Of a stretch of DNA of 64,000 bases, positions 9,709 to 17,644 are shown piece after piece; positions within the stretch are counted from its first letter, which is position 1, and every line of letters begins with the position of its first letter. Position numbers and translations under genes: made by a program. The notes under the pieces were generated by a model. The model did no database searches, had not been told where the DNA came from, and saw only the letters and a program-made list of their open reading frames with translations. The stretch covers positions 992,001 to 1,056,000 of the forward strand of contig OY782667.1 of the NCBI GenBank assembly GCA_963678135.1, in the 5' to 3' direction. The DNA is from JAHJKV01 sp963678135 (GTDB lineage: Bacteria > Desulfobacterota > Desulfovibrionia > Desulfovibrionales > Desulfovibrionaceae).

Positions 9709-12192
9709 TTGACAAAAAAGAAAAAATCTCCGGTAAATCCCTTTAGTCGACGTCGCGCACCTAGCGAACGAAGGAAAAATCCTTTTCCAAGACATGCAAA
9801 AACTTCTGATCGTGATCCATTTATTCTCAAAGCCATGAGCGGAGATATTTTGGACGAAGGAGAGATCGCTATACCACAGGAGCTTCCGGTACTTGCGGTG
9901 CGAGACATCGTGCTTTTTAATTCCATGATTTTGCCCTTATTTGTAGGGCGTGAAAAATCCGTAAAAGCCGTGGAAAACGCACTGGAGCAAAATCGCCAGC
10001 TTCTTATCTTGACTCAAAAAGATGAAAATCGTGAAGATCCCAGCCCTGATGAAATGTATGCTATCGGCACTGTGGGACGCATTATGCGCGTGATCAAGAT
10101 GACGGATGGCAAGCTCAAGGTCTTGGTTCAGGGAGTGGTGCGAGCAAAAGTCAAACGCTTTGTTCAAGAAGAGCCCTATCTTTCTGCAACAATAAAACCT
10201 CTGCCTGATATTGAATCAAAATTTGTGGATGCACAATTAACCGCGCTTATGCGGACCATTAGGGACCAAAGTGAAAAGATATTGAATCTGCGTGGCCTTT
10301 CTTCTTCAGACATTATGAATGTCCTGAACGGCGTGGAGGATCCGGGGCTTCTTGCTGATTTGGTTGCTGCGAATTTGCGAATGGCAGTAGAGGATGCTCA
10401 GTCTATTTTAGAATGCGTTGATCCTTCTGCACGTTTAGACCTTGTGGCTGTACAACTTTTACGAGAAATTGAAGTCGCAAACATGCAAAACCGTATTAAA
10501 AGTATGGCTAAAAACGGCATGGATAAGGCTCAGCGTGATTTTTATTTGCGTGAACAAATCAAGGCAATCAAACGCGAACTAGGCGGTGGGCATGAAGCAA
10601 ATGACGAAATAGAGGACATACGCCTCTCCATTGAAAAAGCTAAAATGCCCAAAGATGTGTGTAAAGAAGCCTTAAAACAATTGCGTCGACTAGAGAGTAT
10701 GCACTCAGAGTCCTCAGAAGCCACGGTTATCCGCAATTACCTTGATTGGATGGTGGAACTTCCGTGGAAAAAATCTTCCCGTGATCGCTTGGATATTAAA
10801 AAAGCCGAAGCTATTTTGCATGAAGATCATTATGGTTTGCTCAAGGTCAAGGAAAGGATGCTTGAATACCTTTCTGTGCGTAAGTTAAACCCACAAATGA
10901 AAGGGTCAATCCTTTGCCTTGTAGGCCCTCCTGGAGTGGGAAAAACATCTCTAGGCCGTTCTGTTGCTCGCAGTTTGGGGCGTAAGTTTTATCGCTTGAG
11001 TTTGGGCGGTATGCGTGATGAGGCAGAGATTCGAGGGCATCGTAGAACCTATGTAGGCTCTATGCCGGGTCGCATCATTCAAGGTATTCATTCCTGCGAT
11101 ACCAATAATCCGGTTATCATGCTTGATGAAGTGGATAAACTTGGATCTGATTTTCGTGGTGATCCTTCCTCTGCTTTGCTTGAAGTTCTTGATCCTGAAC
11201 AGAATTTTACGTTTATTGATCACTATTTGAACGTGCCTTTTGATCTTTCTAAAGTCATGTTTCTTTGTACTGCCAATAGGCTGGATACTATTCCTCAGCC
11301 CTTGCTCGATAGAATGGAAATGATCCGCATTGAAGGGTATACTGAGCATGAAAAAGTCAAAATAGCGCGTCAATATGTTATACCACGGCAAGTCGAGGAA
11401 AATGGACTCAAGCAAAAGGATTTTGTTCTGTCTGATTCTGTAATCAGGGAAATTATTCAGGGCTACACACGAGAAGCTGGTTTAAGAAACCTTGAACGAG
11501 AAATTGCCTCGCTTTGCCGTAAAATGGCTCGGCGAAAAGCTGAAGGTGAAAAAGGGCCTTTTAGAATAACCTCGCGTGGCGTGCATAAACTTTTAGGTAT
11601 TCCGCGTTATCAAGATGATGAGCAAGAAAAACAGCTCCCCCCCGGAGTGGCTATGGGCTTGGCTTGGACTCCTTATGGAGGGCAAACCCTGCATGTGGAA
11701 GTCACAACAATGCCCGGCAAAGGTAAACTCATTCTTACCGGAAAACTTGGCGATGTTATGAAAGAGTCTGCTCAAGCTGCGATGTCTTTTGCTAGGAGCC
11801 ATGCTGAAAGCTATGCCATAGATGCTTCGTTTGTCGAAGAATTGGATATACATGTGCATGTACCTGCCGGAGCAACGCCCAAGGACGGACCTTCGGCCGG
11901 AGTCACTTTGGTTACTGCCCTTATTTCTGCTTTAAGTGGAAAATCTGTCCGCGCGGATTTAGCCATGACCGGTGAAATCTCTTTGCGAGGCAAAGTATTA
12001 CCGGTTGGTGGTATTAAAGAAAAAGTACTTGCTGCGGTCGCCATGGGTATGCAGGAAGTCCTTATCCCTTTAGGAAATAAAAAAGATTTAGCTGATATTC
12101 CGGCGGAGCTTCGCCGTCGTATTAACATTACTCTTGTGGAAAAAATAAAAGAAGTCTGGCCAATTGCCAAAAGCCCAGAGTCTGTAAGTTAA
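9709..12192 (+). CDS. lon: ATP-dependent Lon protease
   Basis: Cytoplasmic AAA+ serine protease for misfolded and regulatory proteins. From the TTG at 9709 it is 827 residues. The order is: a basic N-terminal extension (TKKKKSPVNPFSRRR), the LON substrate domain (LPVLAVRDIVLFNSMILPL near 65), Walker A GPPGVGKTS near 406, Walker B VIMLDEVDKL, and the protease domain with Ser near 728 in DGPSAG and Lys near 770 in GGIKEK. TTG 9709 is chosen because AAAGGA lies 6-7 nt upstream; TTG 9664 or ATG 9667 would add 14-15 residues without a visible RBS. The zinc-ribbon gene follows after 28 bp and then hemC. Confidence 0.95.
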   Translation: MTKKKKSPVNPFSRRRAPSERRKNPFPRHAKTSDRDPFILKAMSGDILDEGEIAIPQELPVLAVRDIVLFNSMILPLFVGREKSVKAVENALEQNRQLLILTQKDENREDPSPDEMYAIGTVGRIMRVIKMTDGKLKVLVQGVVRAKVKRFVQEEPYLSATIKPLPDIESKFVDAQLTALMRTIRDQSEKILNLRGLSSSDIMNVLNGVEDPGLLADLVAANLRMAVEDAQSILECVDPSARLDLVAVQLLREIEVANMQNRIKSMAKNGMDKAQRDFYLREQIKAIKRELGGGHEANDEIEDIRLSIEKAKMPKDVCKEALKQLRRLESMHSESSEATVIRNYLDWMVELPWKKSSRDRLDIKKAEAILHEDHYGLLKVKERMLEYLSVRKLNPQMKGSILCLVGPPGVGKTSLGRSVARSLGRKFYRLSLGGMRDEAEIRGHRRTYVGSMPGRIIQGIHSCDTNNPVIMLDEVDKLGSDFRGDPSSALLEVLDPEQNFTFIDHYLNVPFDLSKVMFLCTANRLDTIPQPLLDRMEMIRIEGYTEHEKVKIARQYVIPRQVEENGLKQKDFVLSDSVIREIIQGYTREAGLRNLEREIASLCRKMARRKAEGEKGPFRITSRGVHKLLGIPRYQDDEQEKQLPPGVAMGLAWTPYGGQTLHVEVTTMPGKGKLILTGKLGDVMKESAQAAMSFARSHAESYAIDASFVEELDIHVHVPAGATPKDGPSAGVTLVTALISALSGKSVRADLAMTGEISLRGKVLPVGGIKEKVLAAVAMGMQEVLIPLGNKKDLADIPAELRRRINITLVEKIKEVWPIAKSPESVS

Positions 12193-12220
12193 ACATGAGC
12201 GAGCAATCGGAGGTAGGATA

Positions 12221-12475
12221 GTGCCTATTTTTGAATATACATGCCAAGACTGCGGAACGCAGTTTGAGGAAATTATATTATCTGAAGATGAAACAGTTGT
12301 TTGCAAACAGTGCGGTTCTACAAACACCGCTAAACTCATGTCGCGCTGTAGGGTAAAAGCAGGGTCAGCAGGTATTGCAACAGAACAAGGGGAAACTGCT
12401 TCTGCTCCGCAGTTTAGAGGCAGAGGAGCCGGATGCGCTGGATGTTCCGGTGGTGATTGTTCTTCCTGCAGTTAA
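12221..12475 (+). CDS. FmdB-family zinc ribbon protein
   Basis: Small FmdB/putative-regulatory zinc ribbon protein of 84 residues. It begins with the family signature MPIFEYTCQDCG and has a second CKQCG near residue 29, giving the CxxC-CxxC zinc site. The tail is Gly/Cys rich (GCAGCSGGDCSSCS), typical of sulfate-reducer homologues. It starts at GTG with GGAGG 8 nt upstream. The cellular role of the family is not established. It lies 19 bp before hemC and probably shares its transcript. Confidence 0.9.
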   Translation: MPIFEYTCQDCGTQFEEIILSEDETVVCKQCGSTNTAKLMSRCRVKAGSAGIATEQGETASAPQFRGRGAGCAGCSGGDCSSCS

Positions 12476-12494
12476 GGTTTTAAGGGAAAGCAAT

Positions 12495-13424
12495 ATGCAA
12501 AAAATTACCATAGCTACACGCGGTTCTAAACTTGCTCTTTGGCAGGCTGAATATATCAAAACTGCGCTTATGGCTGAATATCCCGGACTGAGCGTGGAGC
12601 TACTGATCATCAAGACCAAGGGCGATAAAATTCTTGATGTTCCTTTGGCCAAAGTTGGTGGTAAAGGTTTATTTGTTAAAGAGATTGAGGAAGCATTATT
12701 GGAAGGTCGGGCTGATTTGGCTGTACATTCCATGAAAGATGTGCCCACGGAGCTCCCAGAAGGCCTTGTGGTTGCGATACATCCAAAGCGTGAAGATTGC
12801 ACAGATACCTTGCTGTCAGTTGCGTATGACGGACTTGCTGAACTTCCCAGTGGCGCGGTTATTGGAACCTCGAGCTTAAGGCGTCAAGCCCAGCTTAAAC
12901 TTTTGCGTCCTGATGTGCAGATAAAAGATTTACGCGGAAACTTGGATACGCGAGTAGAAAAATTGATGCAAGGTCATTATGATGCTATTGTTGTCGCAAC
13001 TGCGGGCTTAAAAAGACTTGAAATTACTGCGCCCAAGATGGAGCGACTTGTGCCTCCGAAATTTTTACCTGCCGTAGCCCAAGGAGCCTTAGGTCTTGAA
13101 TATAGAGAAAAAGACCATAATATCGCAGCCTTATTGCTTTGCTTACACCATGAACGCACAGGCATTGAGGTGCAGGCTGAACGCGGTTTCTTAACTGGTC
13201 TTAATGGAGGGTGTCAGGTGCCGATTGCTGCGTGGGCACAAGTACAAGGAGCTGAAGTCTCGCTTACAGGCTTTGTTGCGGATATTGATGGCTCCAGCCC
13301 TCTTCGCGTTAAGGGCACTGCTCCGATAAGCGAGGCTTGGAGCCTCGGCACTCAGCTTGCAAAGCAAATTTTAGCTGCCGGCGGAGGAGAAATACTCACT
13401 CGCGTCTATTCTCAAAACACATAG
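12495..13424 (+). CDS. hemC: Hydroxymethylbilane synthase (porphobilinogen deaminase)
   Basis: Polymerises four porphobilinogens to hydroxymethylbilane on the route to haem, sirohaem and cobalamin. From ATG 12495 it is 309 residues, the usual size, starting MQKITIATRGSKLALWQ with AAGGGA upstream. Other landmarks are IKTKGDKI, KEIEEALLEGRADLAVHS (substrate site), GTSSLRRQAQ and LRGNLDTRVEKL. The dipyrromethane-bearing Cys is near 240 in NGGCQVP. A longer in-frame extension back to 12375 overlaps the zinc-ribbon gene and is rejected. The next enzyme activity, HemD, lies in the cobA-hemD fusion at 44.5-46 kb. Confidence 0.97.
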   Translation: MQKITIATRGSKLALWQAEYIKTALMAEYPGLSVELLIIKTKGDKILDVPLAKVGGKGLFVKEIEEALLEGRADLAVHSMKDVPTELPEGLVVAIHPKREDCTDTLLSVAYDGLAELPSGAVIGTSSLRRQAQLKLLRPDVQIKDLRGNLDTRVEKLMQGHYDAIVVATAGLKRLEITAPKMERLVPPKFLPAVAQGALGLEYREKDHNIAALLLCLHHERTGIEVQAERGFLTGLNGGCQVPIAAWAQVQGAEVSLTGFVADIDGSSPLRVKGTAPISEAWSLGTQLAKQILAAGGGEILTRVYSQNT

Positions 13425-13484
13425 CTTCTGTTTTATCCCCAGCTTTTGGAAAAAAGCATCTCAATAGAGCTATAAGGCAAAGTC

Positions 13485-13788
13485 ATGAGCGAAAAAACAT
13501 TGCTTCGTTCCGAATCCAACATTGAAAGACAAAATATTTTGAACAATCCTTATGTCATGGAAAACTTGCAAAAGGACTTGGATTTTATTGGCATTGCATG
13601 GGCAGGTAAACCTGTTTGATAAATACACGCACTGTTGAACGTTATTTTGCTACGCATGGCGATGAGTAAAAACGCAATGGCTATACATTGCTGAAGGGCA
13701 AAAAACTTAGAAATTTCAGAGAATTATTTAAGATGGCCGACATTGATGTTGCTCAGTTTGCCCAAACTATTGGAATCTTTAGCTTTAG
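13485..13788 (+). pseudogene. Truncated remnant of a DNA-binding-type accessory gene
   Basis: A 44-residue reading frame starts at ATG 13485 (MSEKTLLRSESNIERQNILN) and stops at a TGA near 13617. A related-looking continuation resumes in another frame (RTVERYFATHGDE), meets an in-frame TAA near 13665, goes on as KRNGYTLLKGKKLRNFREL, and ends at the IS boundary. The pattern resembles the N-terminus of a helix-turn-helix-like accessory protein from mobile or toxin-antitoxin neighbourhoods. That family identification is from memory and uncertain. Stops, a frameshift and the lost 3' end make it a pseudogene. Confidence 0.5.
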
Positions 13789-14641
13789 ATGGTGTAGTCA
13801 CGAGATTGACTAAATTTTCTTTTTGAGTCATACTTCGGCCACGAATAAACACAAATGGAGGTTTTCGTGGCAACACGAGCACACCGAAGGCATGACATCT
13901 CTGATACGACATGGGAAAAACTTAAATCCCATTTGCCAGGACGAAAAGGAATTTGGGGCGGAATTGCTCGGGATAACAGACAATTTATAAATGCAGTTTT
14001 TTGGATTATGCGCACTGGCGCACCTTGGCGCGATCTTCCCCCAGATTATGGTGGATGGAGCAATACTCATCGCCGTTTTATCAGATGGCGTGACAAAGGA
14101 ATATGGGAAAAATTACTGGAGTTGCTTATAGATGAGCCAGATTATGAATGGCTTATGATTGATGCAAGTCATTGTAAAGTTCACCCACACGCAGCAGGGG
14201 CAAAAGGCGGAAATCAAGATATGAGTCGCACAAAAGGGGGCTCAACACAAAATTGCATTTGGCCGTGGATTCGCATGGTATGCCGGTCAGGGCTATTATT
14301 ACACAAGGTACAACAACAGATTGCTCTCAAGCAGTTGCTTTGATTGAAGGATTTACTGCCAAATATCTCTTGGCAGATAGAGGATATGACACAAACGAGA
14401 TAGTTGCTCAAGCAAAAAAACAAGGAATGGAACCAGTTATTCCTCCCAAAAAAACAGAAAAGAGCTTCGCGATTACGATAAGTATCTTTATAAAATTAGA
14501 CACTTAGTTGAAAACGCATTTCTCTGTTTGAAAAGGTGGCGTGGCATTGCAACTCGATATGCAAAAAATTCAAATTCATTTCTTGCAGCTATACATATCC
14601 GATGTATAGCATTATGGGCAGAAATCTTGTGACTACACTAT
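13789..14641 (+). mobile_element. IS5-type (IS427-like) insertion sequence, degraded
   Basis: About 853 bp bounded by imperfect terminal inverted repeats. The left end reads atggtgtagtcacgagatt; the reverse complement of the right end reads atagtgtagtcacaagatt, 17 of 19 matching. Flanking bases are TTAG on the left (13785-13788) and CTAG on the right (14642-14645), compatible with the YTAR-like targets of this group. Inside is a two-frame transposase. The two flanks belong to unrelated genes (the remnant at 13485 and an RHS core piece), so a simple insertion does not explain the junction. Confidence 0.85.
13867..14632 (+). pseudogene. IS5/IS427-type transposase, frame-disrupted
   Basis: DDE transposase in two overlapping frames. 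The first frame (GTG 13867 after GGAGG; ATG 13855 is an alternative) contains WEKLKSHLPG, GAPWRDLPPDYG and MIDASHCKVHPHAAG with the first catalytic Asp. At 14232-14238 the heptamer A AAA GGG is in phase for a -1 shift into the second frame (LNTKLHLAVDSHGMP, LLADRGYD with the second Asp). That shift is typical programmed frameshifting. However, the run of seven A at 14448-14454 shifts frame again before the block with the catalytic Glu (YKIRHLVENAF), consistent with one lost A. The copy is therefore probably inactive. Confidence 0.85.
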
Positions 14642-14642
14642 C

Positions 14643-14722
14643 TAGGGGGTCAAGGGCAGTGAAGCGTCCTGTTTCAGGGTCGTAGTCACGATAGCTCATG
14701 TTTACCCAGCCTAGTGCCTTCA
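14643..14722 (-). pseudogene. RHS core fragment cut off by the IS
   Basis: On the minus strand this reads LGWVNMSYRDYDPETGRF then TALDPL, matching the conserved RHS core next to the toxin tip in the gene at 17645-19048. It stops exactly at the CTAG beside the IS right end. Any tip that once followed it is missing. It is the fourth and most downstream copy of this core segment. Confidence 0.8.
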
Positions 14723-14757
14723 TCTGAAATATCTATCTAACCATACGACCTTCAAAA

Positions 14758-15426
14758 CTAATTTTCAGGGATAAAATGTTCCTCCTTTGCCTTAAAAAGT
14801 ATTTGGAGAATTTCTTGCTTCATTAAAGAATCATCAAGCTTGCTATACTTATCTATGAGAACATTTAATTTGTCTTTCTCTATATACTGGAAATAACAAA
14901 ATATATGACTAAGGTATAATTGTAGCAATTCAAAATCAGCTGTATTTAAATTTGCATTTAATAAAAATTTATATGCATCATTATAAGTATAGTCAGCAAA
15001 ATAGCCATCACTATATTTCAAAAAATCAATATAAACTTTTTTACATTGATTTGCATATTTTCCGTGACATGATGCAGCTGCATCTATGTACATAAGTGCT
15101 GGATCATTGGGGCTTGGAATTTGTTCAAGCCATAATTTATATTGAGGACCATCAACATAAACAACAGGCGGCATTTTCCATAAAGTTTTTAAAGAAATTT
15201 TCTTATCACTGATTGCTTTACACAAAATACTTGAATCATTTTCTTCTAAAGACTTAAATATAAATCTGAAAGCTTGCATAATTTCAGAACCTTCTAAACA
15301 CTGTTCATATGAATCTATGTTCTTTGAAACGCAAAGTTGCAAGTTTTTATCTACCCAAATTTCTGCATAAACATTCTGCATAAAAAACAAAAAAAACATA
15401 ATTAGTAATAAAATATATTTTTTCAT
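14758..15426 (-). CDS. Secreted protein, candidate immunity protein for RHS tip 1
   Basis: Family not recognised. The 222-residue product begins with an N-terminal signal peptide (MKKYILLLIMFFLFFMQNVYA, likely cut after VYA), so it should be exported to the periplasm. The mature part is mostly helical-looking with several Cys (near 32, 43, 63, 109 and 117) that could form disulfides. It directly follows RHS tip 1 in the same orientation, with a good RBS (gaggga) before the ATG. A periplasmic partner fits a tip predicted to act on peptidoglycan; that role is inference from position and signal peptide only. Confidence 0.7.
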   Translation of the reverse strand: MKKYILLLIMFFLFFMQNVYAEIWVDKNLQLCVSKNIDSYEQCLEGSEIMQAFRFIFKSLEENDSSILCKAISDKKISLKTLWKMPPVVYVDGPQYKLWLEQIPSPNDPALMYIDAAASCHGKYANQCKKVYIDFLKYSDGYFADYTYNDAYKFLLNANLNTADFELLQLYLSHIFCYFQYIEKDKLNVLIDKYSKLDDSLMKQEILQILFKAKEEHFIPEN

Positions 15427-15443
15427 TCATATTTCCCTCAGTA

Positions 15444-15470
15444 GCAGTCCGCTATTCTCTAGCGGACTGC
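15444..15470. repeat. Perfect inverted repeat between tip 1 and its neighbour
   Basis: gcagtccgcta and tagcggactgc form an 11-bp perfect stem with a 5-nt loop, between the tip 1 stop and the ATG of the downstream gene. No clear U-run follows on the minus strand, so an intrinsic terminator is not well supported. It may be a partial terminator, a processing site or a recombination scar. Confidence 0.7.
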
Positions 15471-15509
15471 TTTGTGAAAATGTTAATAAAATACATAACC
15501 GTTTTTATG

Positions 15510-15938
15510 TCAGTGTTTACTTCTCTTTACTTTAATATGCGTGACAGGGTCTTCCCTGTGTACTTCTTTTATTTTTTGAGTTCCTTTGCCCGTTGTTCTA
15601 ATGCACCCTTCTGTTGGATGATGAATACCTTTGGAATCAGCCCTTCCTGCATGTACGCCCATTCCTTCATGCTTTGGAACATCAAAAATAAAATTCCCGT
15701 TTTCTCCAACATCACTATTTGTATCTTTGCCAGAATGAGGGCTATGCCATGAGTATTTATATTCACCTTGTGGAAACTGTTCACATCCTGAAACGGTCTG
15801 GTTGTCCGCTGGGAAATCATATTGAGTGCCATCTTTGGTATGAATGCTAATATTGTTTTTCTCATCATCATATTCAAGCCAAGAAAGCCCCTCAGGGTCA
15901 ATCAAGTTCACAGGATCGTCCAAGCAGTAGCCGTACAA
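15510..15938 (-). CDS. Orphan RHS C-terminal tip 1 with L,D-transpeptidase-like motif
   Basis: The frame opens within RHS core sequence (ALDPLGYAGGDSDLYGYC then NLIDPEGL, back to about 15980) and continues into a unique tip. Upstream in frame lies only a stop near 16005 and no ATG or GTG; the start given here is a TTG inside the core, so the module is probably silent. The tip carries GMGVHAGR and, about 17 residues later, HPTEGCIRTT. This His...[ST]xGCxR pattern is the catalytic layout of YkuD-type L,D-transpeptidases and related peptidoglycan-targeting effectors. The tip sits before a signal-peptide gene in the same orientation. Toxicity is inferred. Confidence 0.7.
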   Translation of the reverse strand: MYGYCLDDPVNLIDPEGLSWLEYDDEKNNISIHTKDGTQYDFPADNQTVSGCEQFPQGEYKYSWHSPHSGKDTNSDVGENGNFIFDVPKHEGMGVHAGRADSKGIHHPTEGCIRTTGKGTQKIKEVHREDPVTHIKVKRSKH

Positions 15939-15997
15939 GTCCGAGTCTCCGCCAGCGTAGCCGAGAGGGTCGAGAGCTGGAATATATATTTTTAGTA

Positions 15998-16345
15998 TTA
16001 AGTACCTTCATAAAATGCTTTTAACCAAAAGAATATATGGTATACATATAGCAAAGCAATACTTAATAGCAAAATTTTATTTATAATTCGCTTATGTCGA
16101 TTTTCCCAAAGTAAGGCTACTAAATAAAATAGCGTTGTATTGAGGACTACCGATAGCACTATCATAACTGTACTGATAAAATAACTGCTTTTTATAAAAA
16201 GAAGAGCAATAATTATTAAGGGATGAAATGCAGCAATTAAAAAGACTTGAAGAAGTGGTGGAATATTGACAAGACTTTGCCAAATAAAAAGCCACGAAAT
16301 AAATGGAAAAATGAATCCCAATATTATAAAATTTCTTTTTTTCAT
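15998..16345 (-). CDS. Small membrane protein, candidate immunity for RHS tip 2
   Basis: Family not recognised. The 115-residue product is almost entirely hydrophobic, with four likely membrane helices near residues 5-23, 30-50, 55-78 and 90-110 and short charged turns. An AAGGG site lies 8-9 nt before the ATG. It directly follows orphan tip 2 on the minus strand, the slot held by signal-peptide proteins after tips 1 and 3, so it is a candidate inner-membrane immunity protein. No motif supports this beyond position. Confidence 0.65.
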   Translation of the reverse strand: MKKRNFIILGFIFPFISWLFIWQSLVNIPPLLQVFLIAAFHPLIIIALLFIKSSYFISTVMIVLSVVLNTTLFYLVALLWENRHKRIINKILLLSIALLYVYHIFFWLKAFYEGT

Positions 16346-16388
16346 GAGTTATACCCTTGTTGTGAAGTGCAATCCTCCCACTAACTCC

Positions 16389-16925
16389 TTATCTTTTATA
16401 TCTTTCCTCAAGGTCTTGGATGTAAGTTTTAGGGAGCTTTACTCCAAAAGCACCTCCAGTTTTTACTCCGCCGACTTGCAATACAGTATCCGCAGCTTCC
16501 ACACAGTCATCTGAGCCAAGACTATAATGAACCGTTGTGCTTTTTTGTGCCTTGTTTAAGTATTCTCGCATGTTTTGTTCCTGCTCTGCCGTGGTATCCA
16601 GTTCCACTATATAAACTGGAGTTTCCGTTTCTCTGCGAAATTCACCTTCACCTCCAACTATATCCGAGATTTCTTTTGGATATTTTCCAAAAGCATTTCC
16701 TTGCCCCCCAGGATCAACCGCAATATGACCTTTTATTCCGTCATAATAATGCACTTTAGTCTTCAGCCCTTCAGGATCAATTAAGTTCACAGGATCGTCC
16801 AAGCAGTAGCCGTACAAGTCGCTGTCTCCGCCTGCGTAGCCTAGGGGGTCAAGGGCAGTGAAGCGTCCAGTTTCTGGGTCGTAGTCTAGGTAGCCCATGC
16901 GTACCCAGCCTGTTATTTTTCTCAA
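16389..16925 (-). CDS. Orphan RHS C-terminal tip 2, toxin domain of uncertain type
   Basis: The N-terminal part repeats the RHS core from TGWVRMGYLDYDPETGRF to NLIDPEGL and then diverges. The only start near the 5' boundary is TTG 16925, without a convincing RBS, so this also looks like a silent cassette. The tip holds GHIAVDPGG followed about 80 residues later by SDDCVEAADTVL. A His before a Cys in such settings recalls circularly permuted NlpC/P60 or papain-like enzymes; this is a weak structural guess. A small membrane protein gene follows 43 bp downstream. Confidence 0.65.
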   Translation of the reverse strand: MRKITGWVRMGYLDYDPETGRFTALDPLGYAGGDSDLYGYCLDDPVNLIDPEGLKTKVHYYDGIKGHIAVDPGGQGNAFGKYPKEISDIVGGEGEFRRETETPVYIVELDTTAEQEQNMREYLNKAQKSTTVHYSLGSDDCVEAADTVLQVGGVKTGGAFGVKLPKTYIQDLEERYKR

Positions 16926-17031
16926 AAAAACATCGCCAAACTCATACCCCCCGTATCAATTTTGAGGCATAAGATTTTTATATTTTGCATCAAAAATAAT
17001 TCTCTTAAATATTGTGTCTACTTTACAACCT

Positions 17032-17613
17032 TTAGCCAGCGGGGGTAGCAAGAGAGATTAAGATAGCTTTTTTATTTTCAAAAACAATAAAAAATTCCTT
17101 GCAAAGAGGTTCGTTAGTCTCTCTGTAATCAAGTACGATTACGCTGTCTTTTTCCAGAAAATCCCAACTTTCAGGAAAATAATAACGTGTGTTTTCCATA
17201 TTATTAAGAAAAAAAAATGGTTTACCGTATAGATGCAAAACAGAATCGAGGGATGCTCCCAGCTGAATTCCTAGCTCAGTTGCAAGAGTAGGAAAAGGTA
17301 TTTTTGGATTTGGAACAGCCCTTTGAACAAGGGGATATGCGCTTATCGTAATATGGTTAATTGGGCGATTTTCTCCATGATAACGCTCAATATTTATGTG
17401 GATACCTTGTTTTGTTGTATACCAATATGATGGGAACTTTCCTTCATCAGCAAACCCTTTTCCGTATTTTTTAAAGAACGGTTCTGCATCTGCCCATATA
17501 TTCTGCAAGCAAACTGGCCCTAAGCATTGAGGAAACGGATAATTACTATTTGCAACAACAAATTTTCCCCCAAAAAAAGCAAAACAAAAGCACAAAATAA
17601 TAATTATCCGCAT
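17032..17613 (-). CDS. Secreted protein, candidate immunity protein for the expressed RHS toxin
   Basis: Family not recognised. The 193-residue product starts with a signal peptide (MRIIIILCFCFAFFGGKFVVA, probable cut after VVA), so it is expected in the periplasm. The gene starts 31 bp after the stop of the RHS gene with a strong AAAGGAAAG site, consistent with a two-gene operon. The mature chain has three Cys near the start and one near the end and no enzyme motif. Protection against the L,D-transpeptidase-like tip is inferred from position and export. Confidence 0.72.
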   Translation of the reverse strand: MRIIIILCFCFAFFGGKFVVANSNYPFPQCLGPVCLQNIWADAEPFFKKYGKGFADEGKFPSYWYTTKQGIHINIERYHGENRPINHITISAYPLVQRAVPNPKIPFPTLATELGIQLGASLDSVLHLYGKPFFFLNNMENTRYYFPESWDFLEKDSVIVLDYRETNEPLCKEFFIVFENKKAILISLATPAG

Positions 17614-17644
17614 TGAACTTTCCTTTTTTTATAGTCACAATCTC

